A stretch of 34,705 nt of DNA from Clostridia bacterium (GTDB taxonomy: Bacteria > Bacillota > Clostridia > Oscillospirales > Acutalibacteraceae): positions 1 through 34,705 of the forward strand of contig JAFSEP010000058.1 of assembly GCA_017435665.1 (NCBI GenBank). Direction: 5' to 3'. Every line of letters starts with the position of its first letter. Positions within the stretch are counted from its first letter, which is position 1. The notes beneath the pieces were generated by a model. That model was not told the origin of the DNA. It ran no database searches and was given only the letters and a program-made list of their open reading frames with translations. Below, one piece after another: positions 1 to 7,451 of the stretch. Made by a program: the position numbers and the translations under genes.

Positions 1-1
1 A

Positions 2-175
2 TTCCGTAGTGGAGAAATTCTTATTAAGTCAGTGAGAGTTACTATCGGCTATTCTTTACGAGGTTTAAATGTTGGATTAAAACCTAATACCAATAATTCT
101 TATGATGTTTATCTTGCAGATTTTCTGTTAGGAACTCTCGACATGGATTCCTATTGTTTTATCCCCTTTGAATAA
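2..175 (+). CDS. C-terminal fragment of an unidentified protein, cut by window start
   Basis: An open frame runs from the first bases of the window to a TAA at 173-175 and encodes the last 57 residues of a protein whose start lies outside. The fragment is mixed hydrophilic and hydrophobic, ends in CFIPFE, and has no motif I recognise. That it is a real gene end is supported by the uninterrupted frame and by a strong hairpin terminator only 25 bases after the stop. No function can be given. Confidence 0.55.
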   Translation, partial: FRSGEILIKSVRVTIGYSLRGLNVGLKPNTNNSYDVYLADFLLGTLDMDSYCFIPFE

Positions 176-199
176 GTTAAAATATATTTAGTGCCGCAA

Positions 200-240
200 C
201 AATGGGCAGGCACAATATTGTGCCTGCCCATTGTTAGTTC
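200..240 (+). terminator. Terminator after the partial left-edge gene
   Basis: Two perfect 16-base arms (200-215 and 218-233) surround a two-base centre, followed by a T-rich stretch (TTAGTTCTTTCG, then TTTTTTG further on). It sits just after the stop of the partial gene, so it most likely ends that transcript. The near-perfect palindrome could also work on the other strand. Confidence 0.7.
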
Positions 241-267
241 TTTCGATTAATTTTTTGTTCACTTCGG

Positions 268-329
268 CTTACCATGCATTTCAACTGGCTTACCGATGTG
301 CTGACACAAATCACTTACCTATGTGCTGA
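268..329. repeat. Short direct repeats of CTTACC-ATGTGCTGA
   Basis: The word CTTACCnATGTGCTGA occurs at 289-304 and 314-329 (25-base period). A partial copy, CTTACCATG, starts at 268. The stretch 241-381 between the left-edge terminator and the dpaB terminator holds no gene, and these short repeats are its only structure. Origin unknown; possibly a remnant of a mobile element end. Confidence 0.35.
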
Positions 330-381
330 TTTTACAACTGAGGGGGCGCAATTTTCCATTTTCAACTTTCAATTTTCCATT

Positions 382-412
382 AAATAAAGCCGGGAGTTCC
401 CCGGCTTTATTT
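382..412 (-). terminator. dpaAB terminator, overlapping the dpaB stop codon
   Basis: Perfect 13-base arms (382-394 and 400-412) with a five-base loop. The dpaB stop codon (407-409) lies inside the right arm, so the hairpin forms at the very end of the message. The T-richness is within the arm (CTTTATTTAA read on the minus strand) rather than a separate tract. Confidence 0.65.
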
Positions 413-973
413 CAGTATGGGTTGCATCTGTTTTTCCTGAAGTGCATATTCAACAGCCTCGGCTGTATCTTCAAAATGAGCAACAACGGAAAACGGCTTC
501 TTTTCGCAGTTATCCTGAGACATGGGGATAAAATAAAAATGCTTGTAGTTCAGCAGCTTGCCGATATTTTTTGCGCTTGCGCTGAGAGCATCGTTTGTGG
601 AGACCCCGATAAGCACGGGGCGCTGATTACGCAAATGCGACTTGGCACAAAGAGTGGCAGGGGTATCGTAAATTCCGTTGGCAAGCTTACCTATGGTGTT
701 TCCCGAGCAGGGAGATATAATCAGCAGATCAAGCAGCTCCTTCGGCCCTATGGGTTCAACCTCGGCTATGGTGGTGAGCACCTTGTTACCTGTGATTTCT
801 TCAAGCTTTTTCTTATGTTCGTCCGCACTGCCGAAGCGTGTGTCAATCTGTCCTGCATTATATGACATAATGGGAATGATGCTGTATCCCCTGTCCTTCA
901 GCTCCTGAACCTGCTTTATCGCTTTTGAAAAGGTACAGAACGAGCCTGTGAGGCAATAGCCTATTGTTTTCAT
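407..973 (-). CDS. dpaB: Dipicolinate synthase subunit B (SpoVFB)
   Basis: Flavoprotein-fold subunit of dipicolinate synthase, which with DpaA makes dipicolinic acid from dihydrodipicolinate in the mother cell for loading into the spore core. About 188 residues, the usual family length. The N-terminal IGYCLTGSFCTF segment, the central ISPCSGNTIGKLANGIYDTP stretch and the STNDALSASAKNIG region are characteristic of SpoVFB and the wider flavoprotein family. ATG at 973 is preferred; an in-frame TTG at 976 directly before it has slightly better spacing to the GGAG ribosome site, so the start is uncertain by one codon. It follows dpaA by seven bases, the conserved dpaAB order. Confidence 0.93.
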   Translation of the reverse strand: MKTIGYCLTGSFCTFSKAIKQVQELKDRGYSIIPIMSYNAGQIDTRFGSADEHKKKLEEITGNKVLTTIAEVEPIGPKELLDLLIISPCSGNTIGKLANGIYDTPATLCAKSHLRNQRPVLIGVSTNDALSASAKNIGKLLNYKHFYFIPMSQDNCEKKPFSVVAHFEDTAEAVEYALQEKQMQPILK

Positions 974-980
974 CAATTCT

Positions 981-1790
981 TCACTCCTTCAGTTTTTCTG
1001 AAATATAGTCTGCAATAACCTTTCCTGCAGACTGAGGAGTATGCTTTCCGGGCATCCCCTTACAGCTAATATATGAAGCAGTGTTTGAACAGGTTTCTGC
1101 CGCAAGTCCCTTGGCAAGCTCCATAAATACACAGTCTTTTTTCGCTTTTCGCAGGCTTTCCTCGCTGAAAAGCACCGCAGGTACGGTATTTACCACAAAA
1201 TCGTATTCCCCCATATTTTTTCCGCCCTCTGCTATATTGCAGGTGTTATAGCCGTAAATCCCTGCAAGGACACGCTGTTCTTTGTTCCTTGCACAGACAG
1301 TTACACGCATACCGTTATTGTCAAGTATCTTTGCAACAGCCTTACCCACGTTGCCGAAGCCCGTCACCATTACACTTCTGTTCATAACGTCCTTTTCCGT
1401 ATAGATAAGCATCTCCTTCAGCAGTCCCACAGCGGTAAGGCGGGCATTTGCTATAACCACCTCATTTGCGCTGAAATAGTTATCCCCCATATCAACGGAG
1501 GAAAAAGTCCTCTTTCCTTTTGCAAGTTCGGAAAGCTCGTCAAGGTCGATCTTACTGTTTGAAAAGGGCGTATTAAGGTGTCTGAAATCCCTTGTGTGAG
1601 GAAGAGGCAGAATAACCGTATCAAACTTATGAGCATCTGCCCTGAAATCTTCCTTTGAGACAAATCCGCAGGGCTCGCAGGGATAATTCTCACAGGCGTA
1701 CCAGCTCACCGCATACCCCTTTTCATAAAGCTCCTTTGCAACGTAGTAGCTTCTCTTGTCTCCGCCTAAAACCATTATTTTTTCTTTCAT
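981..1790 (-). CDS. dpaA: Dipicolinate synthase subunit A (SpoVFA)
   Basis: NAD(P)-dependent subunit of dipicolinate synthase, a sporulation enzyme. About 269 residues, slightly short of the roughly 290-300 residues usual in Bacillus. The N-terminus (MVLGGDKRSYY) is typical of SpoVFA, and a Rossmann nucleotide-binding motif, VTGFGNVGKAVAKIL, lies in the second half, as in D-isomer 2-hydroxyacid dehydrogenase-like folds. The ATG at 1790 is chosen because a GGGTGAT ribosome site lies about five bases upstream; GTG (1799) and ATG (1796) are in frame but too close to or inside that site. First gene of the dpaAB pair, divergent from murC. Confidence 0.93.
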   Translation of the reverse strand: MKEKIMVLGGDKRSYYVAKELYEKGYAVSWYACENYPCEPCGFVSKEDFRADAHKFDTVILPLPHTRDFRHLNTPFSNSKIDLDELSELAKGKRTFSSVDMGDNYFSANEVVIANARLTAVGLLKEMLIYTEKDVMNRSVMVTGFGNVGKAVAKILDNNGMRVTVCARNKEQRVLAGIYGYNTCNIAEGGKNMGEYDFVVNTVPAVLFSEESLRKAKKDCVFMELAKGLAAETCSNTASYISCKGMPGKHTPQSAGKVIADYISEKLKE

Positions 1791-1805
1791 TATCATCACC
1801 CAATA

Positions 1806-1833
1806 CAGTTTATGTTAAAATATTTGCCTGCGT
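1806..1833 (-). promoter_or_regulatory. Possible mother-cell sigma (SigK-like) promoter for dpaAB
   Basis: Read on the minus strand, AC (1833-1832) is followed after 17 bases by CATA (1814-1811). This is the SigK arrangement (AC, 16-17 bases, CATAnnnTA), although the final TA is TG here. Known biology supports mother-cell expression of dpaAB, but the match is short and could be chance. Confidence 0.25.
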
Positions 1834-1857
1834 TAAGAATTTTTTTCGCAAAATCTA

Positions 1858-1886
1858 TTTATTTTACATTCATTTTCCAATATAAT
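1858..1886 (+). promoter_or_regulatory. Likely vegetative promoter of murC
   Basis: A perfect TATAAT at 1881-1886 lies 50 bases upstream of the murC start. The matching -35 position (TTTATT, 1858-1863, 17-base spacing) is poor, and TTTACA at 1863-1868 is an alternative paired with a later -10. The -10 is the firm part of this call. Confidence 0.4.
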
Positions 1887-1935
1887 AGATAAGATAAGAA
1901 ATACAGTAATCAACGTATAAATCAGGAGTGATATT

Positions 1936-3315
1936 ATGCACGAAACAGATAAAATTTTAAAGCAGGTAAAAAAGATACATTTCATCGGTATCGGCGGCTC
2001 AGGTATGTGTCCCATTGCAGAAATTCTCCATTCCTGGGGATATACAATAACAGGCTCCGACAACAACCCCGGTGACAACATAGATAAGCTTCGTTCATTG
2101 GGCATAAATGTTATCTTGGGTCAGAAGCCTGAAAACATTGAGGGTGCCGAGCTGATTGTATATACAGCGGCAATTCTCAAGGATAACCCTGAGCTTGTGG
2201 CGGCAAAGGAAAGCGGTATCCCCTGCTTTGAAAGAAGCAAGGTCTTCGGCGCACTTTCAAGAATGTATAATAACTGCGTAAGCGTATGCGGTACTCACGG
2301 AAAGACCACCGTTACCTCAATGCTTACACAGATTCTTGTTATGGCTGACAAGGACCCTTCTGCCCTCATCGGCGGAAGACTTCCGCTTATTGACAGCCAC
2401 GGAAGATGCGGAAAAAGTGAAACCTTCGTCTGCGAGGCCTGTGAATATCAGAATCACTATCACGAGCTTTCTCCTGATGTTGCCCTCATTCTCAATGTTG
2501 ACGAGGACCACCTTGAGTTTTTCGAGAACCTTGACAACATAATCGCATCCTTCAATAAATTTGCTGATATGGCATCAAAGGCTGTTATTTATAACGGTGA
2601 CGATATGAACACCGTAAAGTCCGTTGCAAACGTCAAGGGAAAGGATATGATAAGCTTCGGCAGAGAAAAGACCAACGATTTCTATGCTGAGAACATAAGC
2701 TATAACAGAGGCTCCTTTGCTGAATTTGATGTTATTCACAAGGGTGAAAGCCTTGGCAGAGTAAAGCTTAACATTCCCGGTGAGCACAATATAACAAACA
2801 CTCTCGGAGCTTTTGCCGCCGCTATGTATTGCGGTGCAACTGCCGAACAGTGCATTGAGGGAGCTCAGGCTTTCTCAGGGGCAGGCAGAAGATTTGAGAT
2901 AATCGGTGAATGCAAGGGCATCACCATAGCAGACGATTACGCCCACCACCCTGCCGAGCTTGAGGTTATGCTGAACGCTACACAGAAAATGGGCTATAAC
3001 ACGGTCTGGGCAGTATTCCAGCCCTTCACATATTCGAGAACATCCATCCTCTTTGACGATTTCGTAAGGGTGTTGCAAATTCCCGACAGATGCGTTATGA
3101 CGGAGATTATGGGTTCACGTGAGGTCAACACCTACGGAATATACACCAAGGATTTAAGCGAAAAAATCCCCGGAAGTGTTTGGTTCAACACTTTCGAGGA
3201 GGTTGCTGATTATGTTGTTTCCAACGCAAAGAGTGGTGACCTGATAATCACCCTCGGCTGCGGAGACATTTATAAGGCTGCACGAATAATGCTCAGGAAG
3301 CTGGAAGAGAATTAA
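1936..3315 (+). CDS. murC: UDP-N-acetylmuramate--L-alanine ligase
   Basis: Cytoplasmic Mur ligase that adds L-alanine to UDP-MurNAc using ATP, the first amino-acid step of peptidoglycan precursor synthesis. At 459 residues it has full family length. The N-terminal UDP-binding motif FIGIGGSGMCPIAEIL (16-31), the ATP loop GTHGKTT (119-125), the CEACEYQNHYHE segment and the C-terminal DDYAHHPAE motif with the later TLGCGDIYKAA are all present. The ATG is preceded by AGGAGTGA at good spacing. It is transcribed alone, divergent from dpaAB, and followed by a terminator. A MurC-like paralogue of other substrate range is possible but nothing suggests it. Confidence 0.95.
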   Translation: MHETDKILKQVKKIHFIGIGGSGMCPIAEILHSWGYTITGSDNNPGDNIDKLRSLGINVILGQKPENIEGAELIVYTAAILKDNPELVAAKESGIPCFERSKVFGALSRMYNNCVSVCGTHGKTTVTSMLTQILVMADKDPSALIGGRLPLIDSHGRCGKSETFVCEACEYQNHYHELSPDVALILNVDEDHLEFFENLDNIIASFNKFADMASKAVIYNGDDMNTVKSVANVKGKDMISFGREKTNDFYAENISYNRGSFAEFDVIHKGESLGRVKLNIPGEHNITNTLGAFAAAMYCGATAEQCIEGAQAFSGAGRRFEIIGECKGITIADDYAHHPAELEVMLNATQKMGYNTVWAVFQPFTYSRTSILFDDFVRVLQIPDRCVMTEIMGSREVNTYGIYTKDLSEKIPGSVWFNTFEEVADYVVSNAKSGDLIITLGCGDIYKAARIMLRKLEEN

Positions 3316-3335
3316 ACAGAACACAAGGAACAATT

Positions 3336-3366
3336 AAAGCCACCGGTGAACCCGGTGGTTTTCTCA
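3336..3366 (+). terminator. murC terminator
   Basis: A GC-rich stem (CCACCGG at 3340-3346 with CCGGTGG at 3352-3358) is extended by A/T pairs and followed by TTTTCTC. It begins 21 bases after the murC stop. Confidence 0.85.
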
Positions 3367-3440
3367 ATCCGATAAAGGTATGGTTACGATACCCGAAAGG
3401 AATATTGACGGTTCACAAAAAACATCGCTATTACAGTCAA

Positions 3441-3468
3441 ACACCCCGATTCTCACGAATCGGGGTGT
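3441..3468. repeat. Perfect 12-bp palindromic hairpin
   Basis: Arms 3441-3452 and 3457-3468 are perfect complements around TCAC. There is no T tract on either side, so it is not a clear terminator. It opens a gene-free stretch (3363-3715) that otherwise contains only the repeat at 3511-3618. Confidence 0.5.
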
Positions 3469-3510
3469 GGTGTTATGTGGTTGAGTTGGGCAGTTCAGAC
3501 TCCTTCCACC

Positions 3511-3618
3511 GCAAGCGGTTCCCCATACTCAGTGAGGAAGGCTTTCGGCTCCCTCTTTGAGGGAGCTGTCAGCAGGGCTGACTGAGGGAGTTCCAAGCTC
3601 GCCTTTCGGCGAGCTTGG
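3511..3618. repeat. Palindromic intergenic repeat, copy 1
   Basis: An approximately 80-base unit (3511-3590) recurs with few changes at 4568-4646 in the same orientation. Its core is a GGCTCCCTC/GAGGGAGC hairpin followed by TGTCAGCAGGGCTGACTGAG. A further perfect 11-base hairpin (3593-3603 with 3608-3618, loop TTTC) follows. Similar interspersed hairpin repeats are common between genes in Ruminococcaceae, from general knowledge. The remaining 3619-3715 holds nothing recognisable. Confidence 0.75.
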
Positions 3619-3715
3619 GATGGTTTTGCTGCTTGTGGTTAGAGTAGATGGGGAGTAGGTTTGTGTGCTAAAAATCATTTAATACAGAAGAACTGTACAC
3701 TCACGTTGTTTATTA

Positions 3716-4162
3716 TTACTCCAATAAAACTGCTATCGGCATCAAAGCAAACAAAGCGGTCAGAGTAGCACAATAAAAGGAACTCCTCCAAACTCTGTCA
3801 ATATCTTTTAATGTGAAATAATAATACTCTAGTGTATTCTCCAAAATATATGGCTTCAATTTTTTCTTAACATTATTTCTATCAATAAAAAAAACAAAAA
3901 AAACCAAACAGATAAAGATTAATATCAGACACACAAAATATTTCACTGAAGATAATTCCATGCTAGTGAAGTCAGAGCTTTTGTCTAAACACAAAAAAAA
4001 GCAAAACAAATTGGTTAGCCAATTAAATGAATACGATACTCTCCTAAAATTCAAGTTCCATTTAAGTGATTTTTCTTTTTTTATAGGTTTTATTCTAATA
4101 TAAGCTACTGTAACAATGTTATATAACAATATAAATATGAACAAGTTAAAATTTACGATCAT
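3716..4162 (-). CDS. Small orphan membrane protein, function unknown
   Basis: About 148 residues with no motif I recognise. It has an N-terminal hydrophobic segment (FNLFIFILLYNIVTVAYI), a strongly hydrophobic middle one (YFVCLILIFICLVFFVFF) and a C-terminal one (YCATLTALFALMPIAVLL), with basic loops between; three or four membrane passes are likely. The ATG at 4162 is chosen because GTGGTG lies just upstream; the alternative TTG at 4180 has no better site. Base composition is much more AT-rich than the flanking housekeeping genes, with runs of A and T, which suggests acquired DNA. It begins four bases after the stop of a truncated upstream frame (4167-4340), so it was probably the second gene of a pair whose first member is broken. 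Confidence 0.55.
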   Translation of the reverse strand: MIVNFNLFIFILLYNIVTVAYIRIKPIKKEKSLKWNLNFRRVSYSFNWLTNLFCFFLCLDKSSDFTSMELSSVKYFVCLILIFICLVFFVFFIDRNNVKKKLKPYILENTLEYYYFTLKDIDRVWRSSFYCATLTALFALMPIAVLLE

Positions 4163-4166
4163 TACA

Positions 4167-4340
4167 TCACCACTTTGCAAACGTTATGCTTATACCTGAC
4201 CATCTAATTGACACATATGTTCCCGTATGCTTTTTTAGTCCTCTATATATCATCTTTATAGAATATGCAAGTCTAGGAACAAAATAAGAAACCGCTAAAC
4301 CAGTAATAGCTTTCAGCGCACTTTTAAGGCCTGTTCCTGC
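4167..4340 (-). pseudogene. 3' remnant of a gene truncated by a repeat element
   Basis: On the minus strand a frame is open from the edge of the palindromic repeat (about 4340) to a TGA at 4169-4167, giving about 57 residues that include LAVSYFVPRLAYSIKMIY and end in ITFAKW. Its only internal ATG is late and lacks a good ribosome site. The stop sits four bases before the start of the next membrane gene, a spacing typical of operon partners. I read it as the tail of a gene whose 5' part was replaced by the repeat at 4341-4559. Family unknown; a fortuitous open frame cannot be excluded. Confidence 0.4.
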
Positions 4341-4559
4341 CCCTTCCGATGCTTCGCATCACCTTCCCCTAAAGGGGACGGCTGTTTCGGCTCTCCTGAA
4401 AGGAGAGCTGTCACGAAGTGACTGAGAGGTGCTCAAGCGGCACGCTTCGTGCCGAGATAAACAGAGTTACAGCAGAAATTATTCCAACGCCAACGGCGTT
4501 GTTTTGGTGACCTCTCAGTCTTTGACTCCGTCAAATCCAGCTCTCCTTTCAGGAGAGCC
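4341..4559. repeat. MITE-like inverted repeat element
   Basis: A 42-base left end (4389-4430) and a 50-base right end (4510-4559) are inverted copies of each other. Both contain GGCTCTCCTGAAAGGAGAGC and end in ACTGAGAGGT at the inner edge; the right copy carries a few extra bases. About 80 bases of unrelated sequence lie between, and a further palindromic tract (4341-4388, with GATGCTTCGCATC and CCCCTAAAGGGG) lies outside. It has no coding capacity, so this looks like a non-autonomous repeat of the kind common in Ruminococcaceae. Confidence 0.65.
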
Positions 4560-4567
4560 TTTAACTC

Positions 4568-4646
4568 GCAAGCGGACCCCCATGCTCAGTGAGGAAGGCT
4601 TTTGGCTCCCTCTCTGAGGGAGCTGTCAGCAGGGCTGACTGAGGGG
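4568..4646. repeat. Palindromic intergenic repeat, copy 2
   Basis: A direct copy of the unit at 3511-3590 with only scattered substitutions. It lies directly after the MITE-like element and before the rnf terminator, so the orphan membrane gene is bracketed by two copies of the same repeat in the same orientation, about 1 kb apart. Confidence 0.75.
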
Positions 4647-4667
4647 TCTTGCCCTCTGCATTCTGCA

Positions 4668-4697
4668 TTAAAAGCACTTCCGAAGAAGTGCTTTTAA
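4668..4697 (-). terminator. rnf operon terminator
   Basis: Perfect 13-base arms (4668-4680 and 4685-4697) with a CGAA loop. Read from rnfB it ends GTGCTTTTAA, and it lies 12 bases after the rnfB stop. Confidence 0.85.
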
Positions 4698-4709
4698 TTA
4701 TGCATTTTA

Positions 4710-5519
4710 TCAGTGTCTCTTTATATCAACAAGGTTGATTGCCTTAACGGGACAGGCTTCGGCGCACTTTCCGCAACCGATGCACTTTTCATAGTCCACG
4801 TGTGCAACATTGTCCTTAACGGAAACAGCACCGTATTCGCACGCCTTAACGCACTTCATACAGCCTATACATCCAACCTTGCACTGTTTTCTTGTCTTTG
4901 CGCCCTTATCTCTGTTCTTGCAGAAAACTCCTGCCTGAACTGTATCAAGGGGTAACAGCTCAATAAGATTCTTAGGACAGGTGTTGATACACATCTTACA
5001 GGCCTTGCAGGCATCGGGATTGATTCTTGCAACACCGTCGCAGATAAAGATTGCTTCGTAGGGACAAGCCTTTACACAGTCACCGTAGCCCAGACAGCCG
5101 TAAATGCAATCCTTGGGACCGCCGAAGAGCTGAGCTGCCATCTTACAGCTTTCAACACCGTTATAGTCAAGCTTTGTGTTAACATTAGCGTGGTTGCCCT
5201 GACAAAGAACAACTGCAACCTTGGGCTTTACATCGCCGGCAGATACTCCGAGAACTTCAGCAATAGCCTTGGCGGCATCATTACCGCCGGGTGAGCAAAG
5301 AGTCGTATCGGTTGCTTCACCGCTTGAAAGAGCAGCCGCATAGCCGTCACAACCGCTGAAACCGCAGGCACCGCAGTTTGCACCGGGAAGACATTCCCTG
5401 ATTGCCTCAGCCTTCTCGTCAACAGGTACTGCAAAAGCTATTGATGCAACAGCAAGTCCGAGACCTGCAATAAGTCCGATAGCGGCAACGATAATAACCG
5501 CAGTAATAATACTTTCCAT
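4710..5519 (-). CDS. rnfB: Rnf electron transport complex subunit B
   Basis: Iron-sulfur subunit of the membrane Rnf complex, taking electrons from reduced ferredoxin. 269 residues. An N-terminal membrane anchor (residues 5-30) is followed by the RnfB Fes domain with C43, C49, C52 and C57 (CLPGANCGACGFSGC). Four C-terminal ferredoxin-type cysteine clusters follow: CIYGCLGYGDCVKACP, CKACKMCINTCP, CKVGCIGCMKCVKAC and CIGCGKCAEACP. The multi-cluster C-terminus is the clostridial form and longer than the proteobacterial one. Last gene of the operon, 14 bases after rnfA and just ahead of the terminator. Confidence 0.96.
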   Translation of the reverse strand: MESIITAVIIVAAIGLIAGLGLAVASIAFAVPVDEKAEAIRECLPGANCGACGFSGCDGYAAALSSGEATDTTLCSPGGNDAAKAIAEVLGVSAGDVKPKVAVVLCQGNHANVNTKLDYNGVESCKMAAQLFGGPKDCIYGCLGYGDCVKACPYEAIFICDGVARINPDACKACKMCINTCPKNLIELLPLDTVQAGVFCKNRDKGAKTRKQCKVGCIGCMKCVKACEYGAVSVKDNVAHVDYEKCIGCGKCAEACPVKAINLVDIKRH

Positions 5520-5533
5520 ATCGCTACCTCCTA

Positions 5534-6133
5534 TTAACCGAATATTGATTCAACAACGCCCGTGAAGCCCAGGAAGGAAACTGAAACAAGCGATGCGGCA
5601 ATAAGCGTAATCGGCAAGCCCTGAAGAGCCTTGGGTATATCACAGCTTTCAAGTCTTTCTCTCACGCCTGCAAACATAACCATAGCAAGAAGGAAGCCAA
5701 GACCTGCACCGAGTGAGTTTACCATTGAAGTTGCAAAGCTGTAATTACTTTCAATGTTGAGAAGAACAACACCGAGAACAGCACAGTTTGTTGTAATAAG
5801 AGGAAGATAAATGCCAAGAGCGTTATAAAGTGACTTCATATACTTCTTGAGCACTATTTCAACAAGCTGAACAAGTGCGGCAATAACGAGAATAAACACG
5901 ATTGTCTGCAGATATTCAAGATTGAATTTAACCAAAAGGTACTTATTTATGGGGAAGGTAACAGCCGTTGCAAGCACCATAACAAATATAACTGCAAGGG
6001 ACATGCCCGAAGCCGTTTTGACCTTCTTTGAAACACCCAGGAAGGGGCAGATACCGAGGAACTTTGCAAGAACAAAATTCTGTGTGAGTATCGCCGTAAG
6101 GAGAACTGAGAATAATTCTTTAGTCATTTCCAT
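5534..6133 (-). CDS. rnfA: Rnf electron transport complex subunit A
   Basis: Integral membrane subunit, 199 residues with about six hydrophobic helices, the usual RnfA length. Family segments include QNFVLAKFLGICPFLGVSKK near the N-terminus and TTNCAVLGVVLLN in the middle. RnfA and RnfE are homologous half-channel subunits, each with a conserved cysteine in a membrane segment; the expected Cys contexts (GICPF, TNCAVLG) are visible. Its start overlaps the rnfE stop by one base (TAATG), indicating translational coupling. Confidence 0.96.
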   Translation of the reverse strand: MEMTKELFSVLLTAILTQNFVLAKFLGICPFLGVSKKVKTASGMSLAVIFVMVLATAVTFPINKYLLVKFNLEYLQTIVFILVIAALVQLVEIVLKKYMKSLYNALGIYLPLITTNCAVLGVVLLNIESNYSFATSMVNSLGAGLGFLLAMVMFAGVRERLESCDIPKALQGLPITLIAASLVSVSFLGFTGVVESIFG

Positions 6134-6885
6134 TATTCACTTACCTCCTTGTCCTTTTCTTCGCAGGAGCCGTTCATTGAGCAGGTTGAAGCCATGGGAC
6201 AAGCCTCACAGCCACGAAGCTCTGCTCTCTTCTTACCCTTCTTTTCGGCAAGCATATTTGAAAGGGCGATCATAATGCCGAAAACAAAGAAGCCGCCGGG
6301 AGCAAGAACGAAGATAATCATCGGGTTCTCACTCAGGAAGGGAATTGTGAAGCCGTTGAAGGTAGTATCGCTGAATACTGAAAGCAGGTCATTGATACCA
6401 ACCATAAATGTACCTGCACCGAGAACCTCTCTTACGGTAGCCATAAGGAAGAGGGCTGCCGTAAAGCCGACACCCATACCCAGACCGTCAACTGCTGATG
6501 CAAGAACTGCGTTCTTTGAAGCAAAGGCTTCTGCTCTGCCGAGGATGATACAGTTAACAACGATAAGAGGCAGGTATACGCCAAGCGCTGAGTCAAGGGC
6601 AGGAACAAACGCCTTGACAATAAGCTGGATAATCGTAACGAAGGATGCGATAACAACAATGTATGCAGGAATACGAACCTTTGAGGGAATAACCTTTCTC
6701 AGAGCCGAGATAACAATGTTTGAACAGATGAGAACGATTGTTGCCGCAAGGCCCATACCGATGGCACTTGAAACGGATGTTGAAACCGCAAGAGTGGGAC
6801 AGGTACCCAGAACAAGTCTCAGAACCGGATTTTCTGCAACAAGACCTTTGGTAAATTCTTTGCCTAAGCTTTTCTTTTCAGCCAT
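6133..6885 (-). CDS. rnfE: Rnf electron transport complex subunit E
   Basis: Integral membrane subunit homologous to RnfA, 250 residues. The core (about 10-220) shows GLVAENPVLRLVLGTCPTLA and VNCIILGRAEAFA, typical of RnfE, with about six membrane segments. After the last helix is a charged tail with four cysteines, C226, C229, C235 and C241 (CEACPMASTC, then NGSC). This tail is absent from the enterobacterial RsxE proteins and might bind metal or be a redox site; its role is unknown. Start and stop each overlap a neighbour by one base (rnfG upstream, rnfA downstream). Confidence 0.95.
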   Translation of the reverse strand: MAEKKSLGKEFTKGLVAENPVLRLVLGTCPTLAVSTSVSSAIGMGLAATIVLICSNIVISALRKVIPSKVRIPAYIVVIASFVTIIQLIVKAFVPALDSALGVYLPLIVVNCIILGRAEAFASKNAVLASAVDGLGMGVGFTAALFLMATVREVLGAGTFMVGINDLLSVFSDTTFNGFTIPFLSENPMIIFVLAPGGFFVFGIMIALSNMLAEKKGKKRAELRGCEACPMASTCSMNGSCEEKDKEVSE

Positions 6886-7451
6886 CAGTTTGCACCTCCC
6901 TTTGCTGCTTCAATTACGGCTGTTGCCGCATTTACGCATCTTGTAACGGCATCGGATGTTATTGTTGCACCCGTAATAGCCTGAATTTCATTTTCGGCTG
7001 TGGGGGTTTTGCTGACTGTAAGCTCACCCGTCTTGCCGAGATAATTATTTCTGAAGTTTTCACTTTTTGCATTCATACCGAGACCCGGTGTATCGCTGAT
7101 TGTAAGGATTTCAACACCGGTGATTTTACCCTCGGTATCAAAGCCCGTCATAACCTCGATAGTACCGCCGTAGCTTTTATCCTGAGTTGTAACTGCGTAT
7201 CCGATGCTGTTTCCCTCTGCATCAAGGGCGGTATAGCAAACATAAACGCTGTCGCCTACGTTTATCTCTGCCGACTGAAAATCAACCGCACCCTCGCATA
7301 CACTCATTCTTGCCTTTGCTGCAGCCTCCTCGGCAACCTGAGCTATCTTATCTGCAGTAAGCTCGTTTGTGCCGCCGAGTAATGCCGTTGCCACAAGGCA
7401 GATAAGAAAGAGGGCAAATGCGGGTACGAGTATCTCTTTTATATTTTTCAT
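6885..7451 (-). CDS. rnfG: Rnf electron transport complex subunit G (FMN-binding)
   Basis: Flavoprotein subunit with one N-terminal membrane helix (about 8-27) and an extracytoplasmic FMN-binding domain. The covalent attachment motif is TGATIT at residues 160-165, a [S/T]GATx[S/T] site in which the last threonine is expected to carry phosphoester-linked FMN added by ApbE. 188 residues, normal length. Its first bases overlap the end of rnfD by four (ATGA). The linked apbE gene in the same cluster fits the need for flavinylation. Confidence 0.95.
   Translation of the reverse strand: MKNIKEILVPAFALFLICLVATALLGGTNELTADKIAQVAEEAAAKARMSVCEGAVDFQSAEINVGDSVYVCYTALDAEGNSIGYAVTTQDKSYGGTIEVMTGFDTEGKITGVEILTISDTPGLGMNAKSENFRNNYLGKTGELTVSKTPTAENEIQAITGATITSDAVTRCVNAATAVIEAAKGGAN

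Noticed and set aside
323-865. Open frame of 180 codons on the plus strand over dpaB
   Set aside because: Shadow of dpaB in another frame; begins in repeat-like sequence and has no family features.
4429-4617. Open frame of 62 codons within the palindromic repeats
   Set aside because: Encoded almost entirely by repeat sequence and without a ribosome site; not a credible gene.
3511-4646. CRISPR array
   Set aside because: Only two copies of the repeat, about 1 kb apart, with coding sequence between them and no regular spacers.
6149-6946. Open frame of 265 codons on the plus strand over rnfE
   Set aside because: Antisense to the clearly assigned rnfE and rnfG; no recognisable protein features.
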